NCBI RefSeq assembly: GCF_015910445.1 | Contig: NZ_CP048882.1 | Location: forward strand, 7,313,473-7,377,472 | Direction: 5' to 3' | DNA from: Streptomyces bathyalis | GTDB lineage: Bacteria; Actinomycetota; Actinomycetes; Streptomycetales; Streptomycetaceae | DNA length: 64,000 nt | Shown here: in pieces, positions 51,136-59,457 of the stretch | Position numbering within the stretch: position 1 is the first letter of the stretch | Layout of the letters: the number at the start of each line of letters is the position of its first letter | Program-made: the position numbers and the translations under genes | Notes under the pieces: generated by a model | What the model was told of the DNA's origin: nothing | What the model saw: the letters and a program-made list of their open reading frames with translations, nothing else | The model's database searches: none

Positions 51136-51213
51136 TCAAGTCTGAGGCTTGCGGCCGTGGTTGGCCGCGTTCTTGCGACGTGCCTTCTTCTTGCGACGGC
51201 GCTTCGACGACAT
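51136..51213 (-). CDS. bL37-like 50S ribosomal microprotein, 25 residues
   Basis: Encodes MSSKRRRKKKARRKNAANHG and RKPQT. Start ATG 51213 preceded by GAGAGGAG at 5 bases, an excellent site. The composition and the K/R-rich start with a closing NHGRKP segment match actinobacterial bL37, a ~24-residue large-subunit protein seen in mycobacterial ribosome structures. It is too short for normal gene finders. Being in an accessory region, it may be the single genomic copy or a paralogue; that is not decidable here. Monocistronic; terminator not obvious. Confidence 0.8.
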   Translation of the reverse strand: MSSKRRRKKKARRKNAANHGRKPQT

Positions 51214-51497
51214 GTCGACTCCTCTCTGAAGTGATGTGTCTTGGGCGGGTCCGTGCACAGCGGATCACGATCACGTGAGCACGTACCCGGCTACGAGGAC
51301 ACCATCCACGCCCACAGCACCCCGCACCGGGTCCCGCGCCGGATCAGAAAAGAAGACACCGGGGTCTGCACCCTCACCCCGGACAGGCAAGGACCCCGCA
51401 ACGGCCCCGCATTCACAGCAATGCAGTGACACGGCAATGCAGTGAATTCCCGCCCGCACCCGGCCCGTTGCCCCACGAGGGACTGAGTGACCGGCCG

Positions 51498-51540
51498 AGA
51501 CCCCAAGGGGGATCCCGGCCGGCCGTCCCGTGGGGGGTCT
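51498..51540. terminator. Hairpin after protease-NTPase gene
   Basis: AGACCCC (51498-51504) pairs with GGGGTCT (51534-51540), with additional GC-rich pairing possible inside. It directly follows the stop codon at 51541 on the minus strand. Confidence 0.5.
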
Positions 51541-54189
51541 TCAGGTGGTGGAGCGATTGATCCAGATGACGCTCACCAGCACAGCGAGAGGGATGGAGAT
51601 CATGACCAACAGCTGCAGCGCACCGGCGGTGTTGACCGAATCCCAGAACCTCTGCGACCTCGTCCGCCCCGGCGCCCGGACACGTGGGCGGGGGTGCGTG
51701 TGCGTGGCGGCGGCCGTGTGCCGGCCCGGACCGACGGTCTCACCGACAAGAGGAGCCGGCAGCGGCATCGGCTCCTGCCGCGGCTCCTGGGAGGGGGGCG
51801 GGGGCAGGACGGTCCCCGACACCACAGGCCCGGGCACCGCCCGGAACCCGGCCTGGGATCCGGCCTGGGATCCGGCCTGGGATCCGGCCTGGGATCCGGC
51901 CTCGTGCGCCTCGCCGGACCCCGACTCGGCCGCGGACACGGACACCACCGGCCCGAAGACTGCCTCAGGCTCGCCATCCCCGGCAGCAACCGAAGTCGCC
52001 CCGTGGGCAGGACCGGCCCACCCATCCAGGACCGTCTCCTCGCGGGCAGACCCCGCGCCCACGCCTGCGGGGGCTGCGGGCTGCGCGACGGACGGTGACG
52101 CACCCGCCAAAGAGGCACGCCCTGGAGAGGCCTTCTCGATCGACTTCAGCCACGCCACCTGCCATGGCTCGGGCAGCTGCCGCGCGATCCCCGCCGCCGG
52201 ACCCGCCAGAACCTCACCGTGCGCGGCGATCGCGCTCGTAGCGCCCTCCAGCAGGCGCGGCTGCGCGGAAACCGAGCGGGCGATGGCCGCAAGGCACTGC
52301 CGGCGCTGACGCGGGGACAGACCGGGGGAGGGGAGCACGAAATCGAGGAAGCCGCCGCCGGACTCCTCCTGGGCACGCTCGATCAGCGCGGCCGTCAGCG
52401 ACGCAGACCGGACGCCGGAGAAGTAGCCGCCGTCCAGCGCCGGATACAGCTGAGCGGCGGCCCGGCGCAGCCGCAGGAGCATGTCCGCATCCAACGGGCA
52501 GGCAGCGCCCCGGTGATGGAACTCCCAGGCCGTCGTGACGACGGCATCGGCCTCCTCCTTGTCCTGCGCACCGGCCATGCCCTGCACCGTGACCAGCGTC
52601 CGCAGCAACTCCGGGGCCAGCTCCGCCAGACCTTCGCGCGCCGCGCCCCGCCGCACGTACTGCAACTCGTGGTCCAGCAGCGTCACCGACGCCGGATGCG
52701 AGTCGGTGGGCTCGCCGGGCGCCTGCAGCAGCACACCGGCCAGCGCGTCCATGTGGACACCCAGCACCCCCGGCGCCCTCTCGTCGGGCACGCCCTCCCC
52801 GCCGGCGTCGTCACGGCGTTCACGGGGAGCAGGGAGGGCTGCGCGCCGGTCGGCCGCCTCATAGGCGTCCCAGTCGTCCCGCACTCCGGCCCGGTGCAGC
52901 GCCAGAATCCGTTTACTGAAGGCCAGTTCGGCCAGTTCCTGCACCTGGGCGGGCGTGTACTGCCGGTAGACCGCGCCCGGGCCGAGCACCACCTCGGTTC
53001 CGGTGATCACACCCTGATGACGCCCCCGCAGCTCCTCCCACCAGCCCCGGACGGAACGGGCCGTCAGCAGCACCCGTATCCGCCGCCCCGGCGGCGCCTG
53101 ATGCCCGGCGAACGTGTCCAGCAACTCCTCGACCTGGTCGAGGCGGCCCTCCGCATCGTCGATGACGATCAGCGCCGGCCGCGTCAGATGCCGCAACATC
53201 CCATACGGCGCCGGATGCCACGCCGGAGCATCAGCGAGAAACCCCGCCGTCCACGGAACGTCCCCACCACCCGGATCGCACTCCGCCTCCGCACGCCGCT
53301 CGCACAGACGGCGGGCCAACTCGGCCGCCACCCGCGTCTTCCCGGAACCGTCCCCACCGTGCAGGACAGCCACGTCCACGGCCTGCGGCGCGGCACACCA
53401 GCTCGCCAGTGCACCGATCTCCGCATCCATCCCCAGGAATTCGACGACCTCGGACCGAGCGGAGAGCAGATACGAAGCCGCCGCGACCGGCCGCGGCATG
53501 CTCTCGAAGAGCCCATCCAGGTCCGCCGCCTCCAATCGCGGCCGCACCCCGCCCCCGGCTGCGGCGAGGATGTCGCAGAACGTGCGGTCCTCCAGCAACT
53601 GCCGCGCGGGCACCACTTCCAGACGCCCGTGACTCCACCCCGAGGGAGGATCCGCGACGAGGCCGATCAGCACCTGACCGCAGAAGACCGCTGCTCCCGC
53701 CATGCCCTGCCAGGGCAAGCCCTCCCCGCGCAGATGCTCCGGCACCTGGTGGTCGACCTGCAACACGTAGCGGCGGGAAGCATTGTCGACGCCGCTGATA
53801 CGGCCCGCCACTCCCTGCGGCTCACGCTCGGGGGACTCGCCGAAGACACGCAGCATCGCCTCGTGCGGCAACCCCACCACCGAACATTCCGGCCGCGGCG
53901 CCGGCGGCTTCGTGCACACCAACTCACCCCACCGCACCGGCGGAAACTCCTGCCCCAGATCCCGCGGACGGCACCGCAGCAGTGCCACATCCCCGCGCTG
54001 CCACGCCAACTCGGCCCGGGCACGCGGCCCTTCAGTCTCATGGTTCGAAATCTGCACGAAGCGCGGCTCGTTCTCGAAACCGGGCGTGTACTCCACGACA
54101 TGACGCGCCGTGAGAATGACACCGGGGGCCACCACACAGCCGGCCCCGACCCGGCCCGCGTACTCCACCGAAGCAATGCGATCCCACAC
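51541..54189 (-). CDS. Trypsin-fold / P-loop NTPase membrane protein with degenerate protease site
   Basis: 882 residues from GTG 54189 (AAAGGGGG 7 bases upstream). Residues 1-205 form a trypsin-like double barrel: His30 in LTARHVV and Asp67 in RGDVALL are present, but the serine position in GMxGAAV is Ala164 (PWQGMAGAAVFCG), so proteolysis is not expected. Residues 250-520 are a STAND-like NTPase: Walker A GGDGSGKT (278-285), Walker B ALIVIDD (339-345), arginine-containing LLTARS near 377. A helical region to about 720 is followed by a Pro/Gly/Ser-rich linker with the AGSQ repeat and one C-terminal TM helix (LLVMISIPLAVLVSVIWI). Such protease-NTPase fusions are known from bacterial conflict and signalling systems; the role here is inferred. 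Its 3' end recurs at 7965 and 48010. Confidence 0.82.
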   Translation of the reverse strand: MWDRIASVEYAGRVGAGCVVAPGVILTARHVVEYTPGFENEPRFVQISNHETEGPRARAELAWQRGDVALLRCRPRDLGQEFPPVRWGELVCTKPPAPRPECSVVGLPHEAMLRVFGESPEREPQGVAGRISGVDNASRRYVLQVDHQVPEHLRGEGLPWQGMAGAAVFCGQVLIGLVADPPSGWSHGRLEVVPARQLLEDRTFCDILAAAGGGVRPRLEAADLDGLFESMPRPVAAASYLLSARSEVVEFLGMDAEIGALASWCAAPQAVDVAVLHGGDGSGKTRVAAELARRLCERRAEAECDPGGGDVPWTAGFLADAPAWHPAPYGMLRHLTRPALIVIDDAEGRLDQVEELLDTFAGHQAPPGRRIRVLLTARSVRGWWEELRGRHQGVITGTEVVLGPGAVYRQYTPAQVQELAELAFSKRILALHRAGVRDDWDAYEAADRRAALPAPRERRDDAGGEGVPDERAPGVLGVHMDALAGVLLQAPGEPTDSHPASVTLLDHELQYVRRGAAREGLAELAPELLRTLVTVQGMAGAQDKEEADAVVTTAWEFHHRGAACPLDADMLLRLRRAAAQLYPALDGGYFSGVRSASLTAALIERAQEESGGGFLDFVLPSPGLSPRQRRQCLAAIARSVSAQPRLLEGATSAIAAHGEVLAGPAAGIARQLPEPWQVAWLKSIEKASPGRASLAGASPSVAQPAAPAGVGAGSAREETVLDGWAGPAHGATSVAAGDGEPEAVFGPVVSVSAAESGSGEAHEAGSQAGSQAGSQAGSQAGFRAVPGPVVSGTVLPPPPSQEPRQEPMPLPAPLVGETVGPGRHTAAATHTHPRPRVRAPGRTRSQRFWDSVNTAGALQLLVMISIPLAVLVSVIWINRSTT
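51851..51898. repeat. 12-base tandem repeat in linker coding sequence
   Basis: Four perfect copies of GCCTGGGATCCG. On the coding (minus) strand they give four A-G-S-Q units in the disordered linker before the TM helix. Perfect identity implies recent slippage expansion. Confidence 0.9.
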
Positions 54190-54783
54190 GACGGTGCCCC
54201 CTTTGTGGCAACGGCCGGCCGCCCGGAGCCTCACCCTGGCCGGCCTGGTCAGCGATCTGCCGTACGCGCCCCGCGCCTCCAGGTTGGACAGACCCCGCAG
54301 GCACATGGTTCGCTGACACATCTACCACCGCCGCACACCAATTAACTGTGCATGCGCGAACTCCGACAACGGATTCTGCGGCCCGCCACAAAGAATGTCC
54401 GCTGTCTCCGAAATGCAGCCGGATAATGCATTTCGCATGGAGCACCCGCCGCCTCAACAGTCATCCCGAGGCGGAACGGCCCCAGCACCACACCTCGTCC
54501 CGCTCCCGGACACGACACCTCGCGACGCCGCCGAAGGTGCAGTGAGACACCCCGAGTCGCCGGCAATTTCCGGCCGCCGCTGCCTCAGACCAGGCCGGGC
54601 CATAGACGATTTCACGCCACCGCGCCCACCCTGGGGCGGACATGGGCGGCCAGGCCCAGCCGAACAGACACGCACAGCCTCCACACGGCGCTGCGCCAGA
54701 GAAAGTCCCCGTCGTTCTGAGTCGTGCCCACGGACGCCATTCAGGCGGTTCCCCCGTTCGCCGCCCCCAGACCTTCCGGCGGA
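54190..54783. other. Gene-free stretch between protease-NTPase and Lsr2 genes
   Basis: No supported frame on either strand. The portion 54330-54430 is relatively AT-rich and is the likely promoter region for the minus-strand protease-NTPase gene. It may also contain Lsr2-bound sequence. Confidence 0.4.
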
Positions 54784-55125
54784 TCAGTGAGCCTTCTCGT
54801 ACGCCTCACGAACAGTCGCAGGAACCCGGCCCCGCTCATTGACCTCGAACCCCTGCTCCTTCGCCCACTCCCGGATTTTCGCCGTCTCATTGCTGCCACC
54901 GGCTGAGGGCGCCCGCCCGGGACCCTTGCCCGCCTTCCGGCTGCGCTTGATACGCCGACCGTTCTTCATGTAGGGCGCCAAGGCATTCATGAATTCGCCA
55001 TGGTTCTTGTCGTTGAGGTCGATCTCAAAATCCGTGCCGGCGACGGAGAACTGCACATTCGTGACGTCTTCCGATTCCTCACCCGAAAGATCATCGATGA
55101 GGAGAGTGACAACCCGCTGCGCCAT
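54784..55125 (-). CDS. lsr2: Lsr2 family nucleoid-associated protein
   Basis: 113 residues with GGGAAGGGA upstream. N-terminal dimerisation domain (MAQRVVTLLIDDLSGEE, VQFSVAGTDFEIDLNDKN), a basic linker (KNGRRIKRSRKAGKGPGRAP) and the C-terminal DNA-binding domain IREWAKEQGFEVNERGRVPA with the RGR minor-groove hook. Lsr2 silences AT-rich, horizontally acquired DNA in actinomycetes. A copy in the accessory arm is probably a paralogue of the chromosomal housekeeping gene, perhaps carried by a mobile or linear element. A single-gene transcript. Confidence 0.93.
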   Translation of the reverse strand: MAQRVVTLLIDDLSGEESEDVTNVQFSVAGTDFEIDLNDKNHGEFMNALAPYMKNGRRIKRSRKAGKGPGRAPSAGGSNETAKIREWAKEQGFEVNERGRVPATVREAYEKAH

Positions 55126-55611
55126 GACATTTCCCTTCCCAGATGTTCACCTGACAGAAAGAAACATGATGATCGGCCAAGTCCCGTCACGTCAATTCCG
55201 GGTCACCGGGCGCCAGCTGGGGCACGATGCGTTCAGTGCACACAAACAGCTTCAGAATCTCCAAGAGGCCCCCTCCATTCCGGGCGCCGGTCAGCCCGAT
55301 GCCTGCCGTGCGCATCCCTATCCAGCAGACACAACATGCGGCATGAAGACGGCTGAGCCCACGTCACGTGGGGAGAGAATCGCGGAGAAAACCCACCCTG
55401 GCCATGAGCCCCGGTTTGGTCAGAAGACTCAAAAGATGCCGGACTCGCGGTGACTCCCCGCAAGCAAAGGGGTATCGCATCCATGCCCGCTTCACCGCGA
55501 TCGAGCAGGGGACCGTTGCTCACGACCGTGCTGAAGAGCAACAAACACTGTCGGGTGCGGCGTTCGCCCCACACCACTACCGGCCGACACTGAGCCAGAG
55601 GGGAGTGCCAC
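55126..55611. other. Gene-free stretch upstream of HNH gene
   Basis: No recognisable coding frame. Moderately AT-rich patches near 55150 and 55330. Presumed divergent promoters for lsr2 and the HNH-type gene. Confidence 0.35.
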
Positions 55612-56281
55612 ATGACCACTCGCCGCCTCGGTCTCCTTCTCGCTTCCTGCCTCGCGGTGCTCCGCCTGCTCAACCACCGGCGGAACATCACACGGCCCGC
55701 AACCTCAAAAACCACCGGCGAACGTCCCCACCCCGTCCGCCGGCACCCGTCCTTTGACCGCGGCCGTGAAGCAGCTGACGGTCAAGAACGAATCCCGAAA
55801 CGGCTAGGAGCGCGAGAAGTTCAAACTGTGGGTCGACGCCGAGTCCTCCTGTCAGAAGCAACAAAAAACCCGACCAAGGGAGGAGTGCCGCCTGACAGGC
55901 GGGCAATGGACGTCGTACTACGACGACAAGACCGTCACCGGCGACGGAGACCTGGACATCGACCACCTCGTCCCGCTCGCCGAGGCATGGGACTCAGGCG
56001 CCTCGAAGTGGAGCCCGACCGAGCGGGAACACTACGCGAACGACCTGGAAGCCGAACGCTCACTCGTCGCCGTCACACTCAGCACCAACCGCTCCAAAGG
56101 CGACCAGGACCCCGCCGAGTGGCTTCCCCCCGCCGCCTCCACCCACTGCCTGTACGCAACCGACTGGGTGCAGACCGAACTGCGATGGAAACTGGCCGCC
56201 GACGCAGCAGAGCGATCCGAACTGCAGCACCTCGCCGACGACTGCCCGGACGCCACGGTGACTCCTTCACCTGCGCCGTAA
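55612..56281 (+). pseudogene. Secreted HNH-family nuclease, frameshift plus amber stop
   Basis: N-terminal lipoprotein-like signal MTTRRLGLLLASCLAVL starts at 55612. Near 55675 the frame shifts; the mature protein CSTTGGTSHGPQPQK, then PLTAAVKQLTVKNESRNG, is in the next frame. A TAG at 55805-55807 replaces what is normally a Tyr codon before EREKFKLWVDAESS. The rest is sound and ends at TAA 56281: GDGDLDIDHLVPLAEAWDSG (catalytic DxDH motif), STNRSKGDQDPAEWLPP, then TDWVQTELRWKL. Family: DUF1524/GmrSD-like HNH endonucleases exported by actinomycetes. Two independent lesions make inactivity likely. Confidence 0.75.
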
Positions 56282-56294
56282 CAGCCCGATGCCC

Positions 56295-56708
56295 CTACAG
56301 CACGGGCCACCACGGTTGCTCATCCTCCTCCCACACCTGCGCCCAGCCGCACGGCACCACACCCTCGACCGGCCCCGGCCCGGAAGCAGCGGGTTCGCCC
56401 AGCCCCTCCGCGACCGGAGCCGTGTGGGGAGTGACCGCGGCGCAGCCGTGACACAGGTCGGCCAGACGCCATGCATGCCCGCAGCGGCTGAGAACCAGGA
56501 GAATCTCCCCGTCACAGCCCCGGCGCCGCGGATGCCAGGTGCAGCCGGGCTCGCGGCAGCGGCAGGTGCGCAGATGCGGGGCGAGAGGATTCTCCCGGGC
56601 GTGACGGGCAGGATGCGCCAGCACCTCTTCCCGCACTCCGCCGCCGGGCGCGGGCAGGATCCCGCACAGGCCGCAGCGCAGTTGCGGGCCACCGGAGGAC
56701 GGGAGCAC
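56295..56708 (-). CDS. Cysteine-rich putative zinc-ribbon protein
   Basis: 137 residues from GTG 56708; the true start is uncertain because the frame is open further upstream without a start codon. Metal-site-like pairs: LRCGLC near residue 11, CRCREPGC and RRRGC near 52-66, then SRCGHAWRLADLCHGCA near 78-92. The spacing suggests two zinc sites. No catalytic domain is visible; the family is unknown to me. Convergent with the HNH remnant with only 13 bases between. Confidence 0.5.
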   Translation of the reverse strand: MLPSSGGPQLRCGLCGILPAPGGGVREEVLAHPARHARENPLAPHLRTCRCREPGCTWHPRRRGCDGEILLVLSRCGHAWRLADLCHGCAAVTPHTAPVAEGLGEPAASGPGPVEGVVPCGWAQVWEEDEQPWWPVL

Positions 56709-56878
56709 CTGGACGGTCCAGATACGCGGCGGTGGGGGAGCAGGGGGTGGGATACGGGCCGGAATGGTCTCAGCACTCCTTCAGCACGACGTGGGCGAAC
56801 CGCCTCTCGAGGACCAGGCGGCGGGCACTGTAGTGCAGACCTCTGCCCTCCCGGCGACTCCCTGAGATCGCGTCAGAT

Positions 56879-56916
56879 AGGGCAGGGGTCTGCACTGACA
56901 GGGCAGGGGTCTGCAC
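56879..56916. repeat. 21-base direct repeat
   Basis: The 17-mer AGGGCAGGGGTCTGCAC occurs at 56879 and 56900, period 21, just upstream of the XRE-type remnant. It could be an operator pair or iteron-like element. Confidence 0.6.
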
Positions 56917-56971
56917 CGTGCGATAACTGAGTGACGATCTTCCCGCCCGACCTGACCTCGAAGCTCTCCGC

Positions 56972-57192
56972 ATGGAGCTCGCACGCAGGCGGGCGGAACA
57001 CGGCTGGACCTACGACGAGCTCGCCGAACGCACCGGCCTGGCCAGGCGCGCCCTCATCGAGATCGAACAAGGCCGCACCTCGGCACCCTGGCCACCTGGC
57101 ACGCCATCGCCCACGCCCTCGGCGCACCCGTCGGAGACCTCCTCGCATCCCTCTGCGAGGACCACACCCCGCCCACGCCCCCCACGGCCTGA
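56972..57192 (+). pseudogene. XRE-family helix-turn-helix regulator, frameshifted
   Basis: MELARRRAEHGWTYDELAER and TGLARRALIEIEQGRTS give the first four helices of an XRE HTH. One C is missing near 57082; in the corrected frame TLATWHAIAHALGAPVGDLL and ASLCEDHTPP complete a normal 73-residue protein ending at 57192. Small stand-alone XRE regulators of this kind are typical of plasmids and phage-like elements. A direct repeat lies 55-90 bases upstream. Confidence 0.7.
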
Positions 57193-57640
57193 CCACCCAC
57201 CGCCGGCTGCTCCCAGCCCCCGGCCCTACCCCCGGTGCCTGCCGACAACCACGCCGAACCCTCGTAAGAACACCGCCTGCCACGACAACAAGGCACCAAC
57301 CGGGACGCGCCGCGCGCTCGGCATCAGCAGCAATGTCGACCTCGAACACGGCTGCGATTTCACGCCATTCGCCGCTCACAGGCCGGGCCAGCCCGTTTCT
57401 CCACACACGTTCCGTCGCTTGTGCGGGACACATTGACGAACCGTCACTGACTGCCCGGCAGCCTCTGGGGTATTCGCAGTTAACCGCTCTGGACTCCGAC
57501 GCATTCGAACATCCGGTGGCTCCTTGTCCAATACCTGCTGCCGGTCTAGATCATCTCCGCGGGTTTGTCGGTGCTCGTTGCTAACTCTTTTTCAGACGTG
57601 GGACCACATCCGGTGTCCTGCCGAAGAAATGGAGACACGT
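57193..57640. other. Gene-free stretch
   Basis: No recognised coding frame on either strand. A promoter for the small membrane protein gene is expected near 57560-57630. Confidence 0.35.
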
Positions 57641-57838
57641 ATGGCACCGCAGGGGTATCACACCGTCCGCACCCACATACGCCGCAACCCGAGCCGCGGC
57701 GGGAAGAAGATGAGCGGCTGGATGATCGCAGGGCTGCTCGCCGGTGTGGTTGTGGGGGCAGGTGATCGGCTTCGGTGAAGCCACCGAACCCCAGCACCCC
57801 GCACCCAAGCCCTCCAACTCCGCCCCGGCGCAGCGCTG
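57641..57838 (+). pseudogene. Small one-TM protein, one-base frameshift
   Basis: Start MAPQGYHTVRTHIRRNPSRG at 57641 (GGAGA upstream), then a TM helix KMSGWMIAGLLAGVVVG. As read it ends at 57778 (45 residues). Removing one G from GGGGG near 57758 gives QVIGFGEATEPQHPAPKPSN and a stop at 57837 whose TGATG overlaps the start of the nuclease gene. That overlap strongly suggests the corrected frame is the original one. Similar short YHTVRTHxRR proteins accompany plasmid-type genes in Streptomyces; function unknown. Confidence 0.5.
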
Positions 57839-58514
57839 ATGGCCGCTCGGGGGTTCCACCTGCGCAGGCCCCGGGGGAGAGGGGAGTGGAGCGCGGCCGC
57901 TCTCGTCGCCCTGGCTGCAGCAACCTTGCTGGTCAAGACCGCTGTTGCCGCCGGAACGGTCGCCTGGCCCTTCGTCGCCGCCTTGGCGACCATCGGCTCG
58001 ATGTACGGCGCCTGGCGGGCACTTCATGCGCGCCAGGCCGCCCGGTTGCGTGCCGCGAATCTCGCCCGCCTACGGGTCACCTTGGCCGAGATCGATGCGA
58101 TGAACGACCGCGAGTTCGAACAGGTCCTGCGAAATCTCCTCATCAGGGGACGGCTGGACGGCCCGCAGAGTCGGCCAGCAAGGAGACCAGGCGGCCGACG
58201 TCATCGGCACCCACGGGCAACGAGGCCGCCTCGTCATCCAGGCCAAGCACACCACAGTCGCCGGCAAGGTCCGCTCCTCGGTGATGTACCAGGTGAAAGG
58301 AACCGCCGGCCCCGTCCACCGCGCCGAGACCGCCGTCGTCGTCACCAACGGATCCCTCACCCGCGACGCCCAAGCATGGGGCAACCGCCACCACGTCCAC
58401 TGGATCGACCGCGACCGCCTGCGCACCTGGGCCGAAAGAGGCACCCCACTCCACGACTTGCTCCGCCGACCCCAGCGACATCACCAAGGCCGCACAGCTG
58501 GCCACGCCGCCTGA
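57839..58514 (+). pseudogene. Membrane-anchored Mrr-like restriction endonuclease, frameshifted
   Basis: Starts at ATG 57839, overlapping the previous stop. Two hydrophobic segments (AALVALAAATLLVKTAVAAG and VAWPFVAALATIGSMY), then IDAMNDREFEQVLRNLLIR, the usual entry to an Mrr_cat domain. One extra base near 58148 throws the frame off; the next frame carries DGWTARRVGQQGDQAAD and LVIQAKHT (Q-x-K nuclease motif), then VMYQVKGTAG and the C-terminus to 58514. Intact relatives are about 225-residue membrane-linked PD-(D/E)XK nucleases. One lesion only, so an assembly error is possible. Confidence 0.65.
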
Positions 58515-58632
58515 CCACCCACTGCCCTCACATCCCGGCCAGCAGGACGCGACATGCCTGTCCCTGCTGGCCAACCAACAACCTTGCTGTCGGCCACCGT
58601 GCAAGGCGCTGTGTCACCGCCCCGAACACCCC

Positions 58633-58938
58633 ATGAGGAGCTCCCGTGTTCGAAGACCTGAGCCGGCGCGGCGCACATCCCCTCCCTCGGCCCCCGCCCC
58701 GTCCAAGGCATACAGCGTGGAGGACCGGCGCCGGACACACCCCAATTCATACAAGCGATGGCAGCCCGAGGACGACGAACTCCTCGCCAGCCGCTGCGCA
58801 CAGGGCGCCTCACTGCAGGAGCTGGTCGCGGAGTTCGGGCGCAATGAAGGAGCGATCTGCAGTCGGCTGGGCAAGATCGGCGCACAGGGCCCGGCAGCCG
58901 ATCATGCAAACTCATGGCTGTCTAACCTCACGGGGTGA
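58633..58938 (+). CDS. Protein with C-terminal SANT/Myb-like HTH segment
   Basis: 101 residues. The first 45 are basic and low-complexity. Residues 48-85, RWQPEDDELLASRCAQGAS and LQELVAEFGRNEGAICSRL, form the helical module often found at the C-terminus of helicase/nuclease-like proteins. A GTG at 58646 with AGGAG upstream reads MFEDLSRRGAHPLP in another frame, so the 5' part may be mis-framed. It could be the end of a larger lost gene. Function unknown. Confidence 0.45.
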   Translation: MRSSRVRRPEPARRTSPPSAPAPSKAYSVEDRRRTHPNSYKRWQPEDDELLASRCAQGASLQELVAEFGRNEGAICSRLGKIGAQGPAADHANSWLSNLTG

Positions 58939-59457
58939 CGTGTCAGTTAGTTGCTCGGAGCTCGCCCTTCCGCCTCACCTTCTGAGAGTCCGGCCAGTCC
59001 GAGCCGGGTGAACGGGTCGAGGGGCGACAGCAGCCGATGACGGTGGAGGCGTTGATCGCTTCATCGGTCCCTTGCGTTTGTGTCCGCGCAGGGGCGGCCG
59101 CCGGCCGCGGCCGCAGGTACCAACGCGGGCACGTGCGTGGAGCGCGGCTGCGTGATCCTGCCGGTCGGCGGGGCCCTCGAAGACGAGCTGTGCAAGCCCG
59201 ACCGCGTCGCGCTTCGCGGTCAACTACCCGCAGCCGTCGTCGACTTGAGCACCGGACCCCCCGCCGACGACGCCGGACTGGCGAAGGGTGCCAGGCGTCG
59301 ACGTGCTCGCACTGCACCAGGGAATGCCCTGCCGCGTTGGGCTGATCTTTCGGCCTTGTGGGGTCCAAGTTCGCGCGACTCAAGGTCCAAGTGAAGGATA
59401 AATTGAAAGTGGGTTTGATGGATAAATACTGTTAGGGTGTGGGAATGGAGGTAATGC
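58939..59457. other. Gene-poor region with AT-rich promoter upstream of tap
   Basis: 58940-59390 shows only fragmentary frames (for example GTCVERGCVILPVGG on the + strand) that I cannot assign. 59395-59450 is markedly AT-rich, with GGATAAATT and GGATAAATAC as a near direct repeat 24 bases apart, the expected promoter/operator region for tap-tpg. Confidence 0.45.

Noticed and set aside
52219..54345. 708-codon plus-strand frame opposite the protease-NTPase gene
   Set aside because: Shadow of the minus-strand gene, which has Walker motifs, a start site and a TM tail; the plus frame has no recognisable domain.
58943..59383. 146-codon minus-strand frame before tap
   Set aside because: No domain, Arg-rich, no ribosome-binding site; considered intergenic debris.
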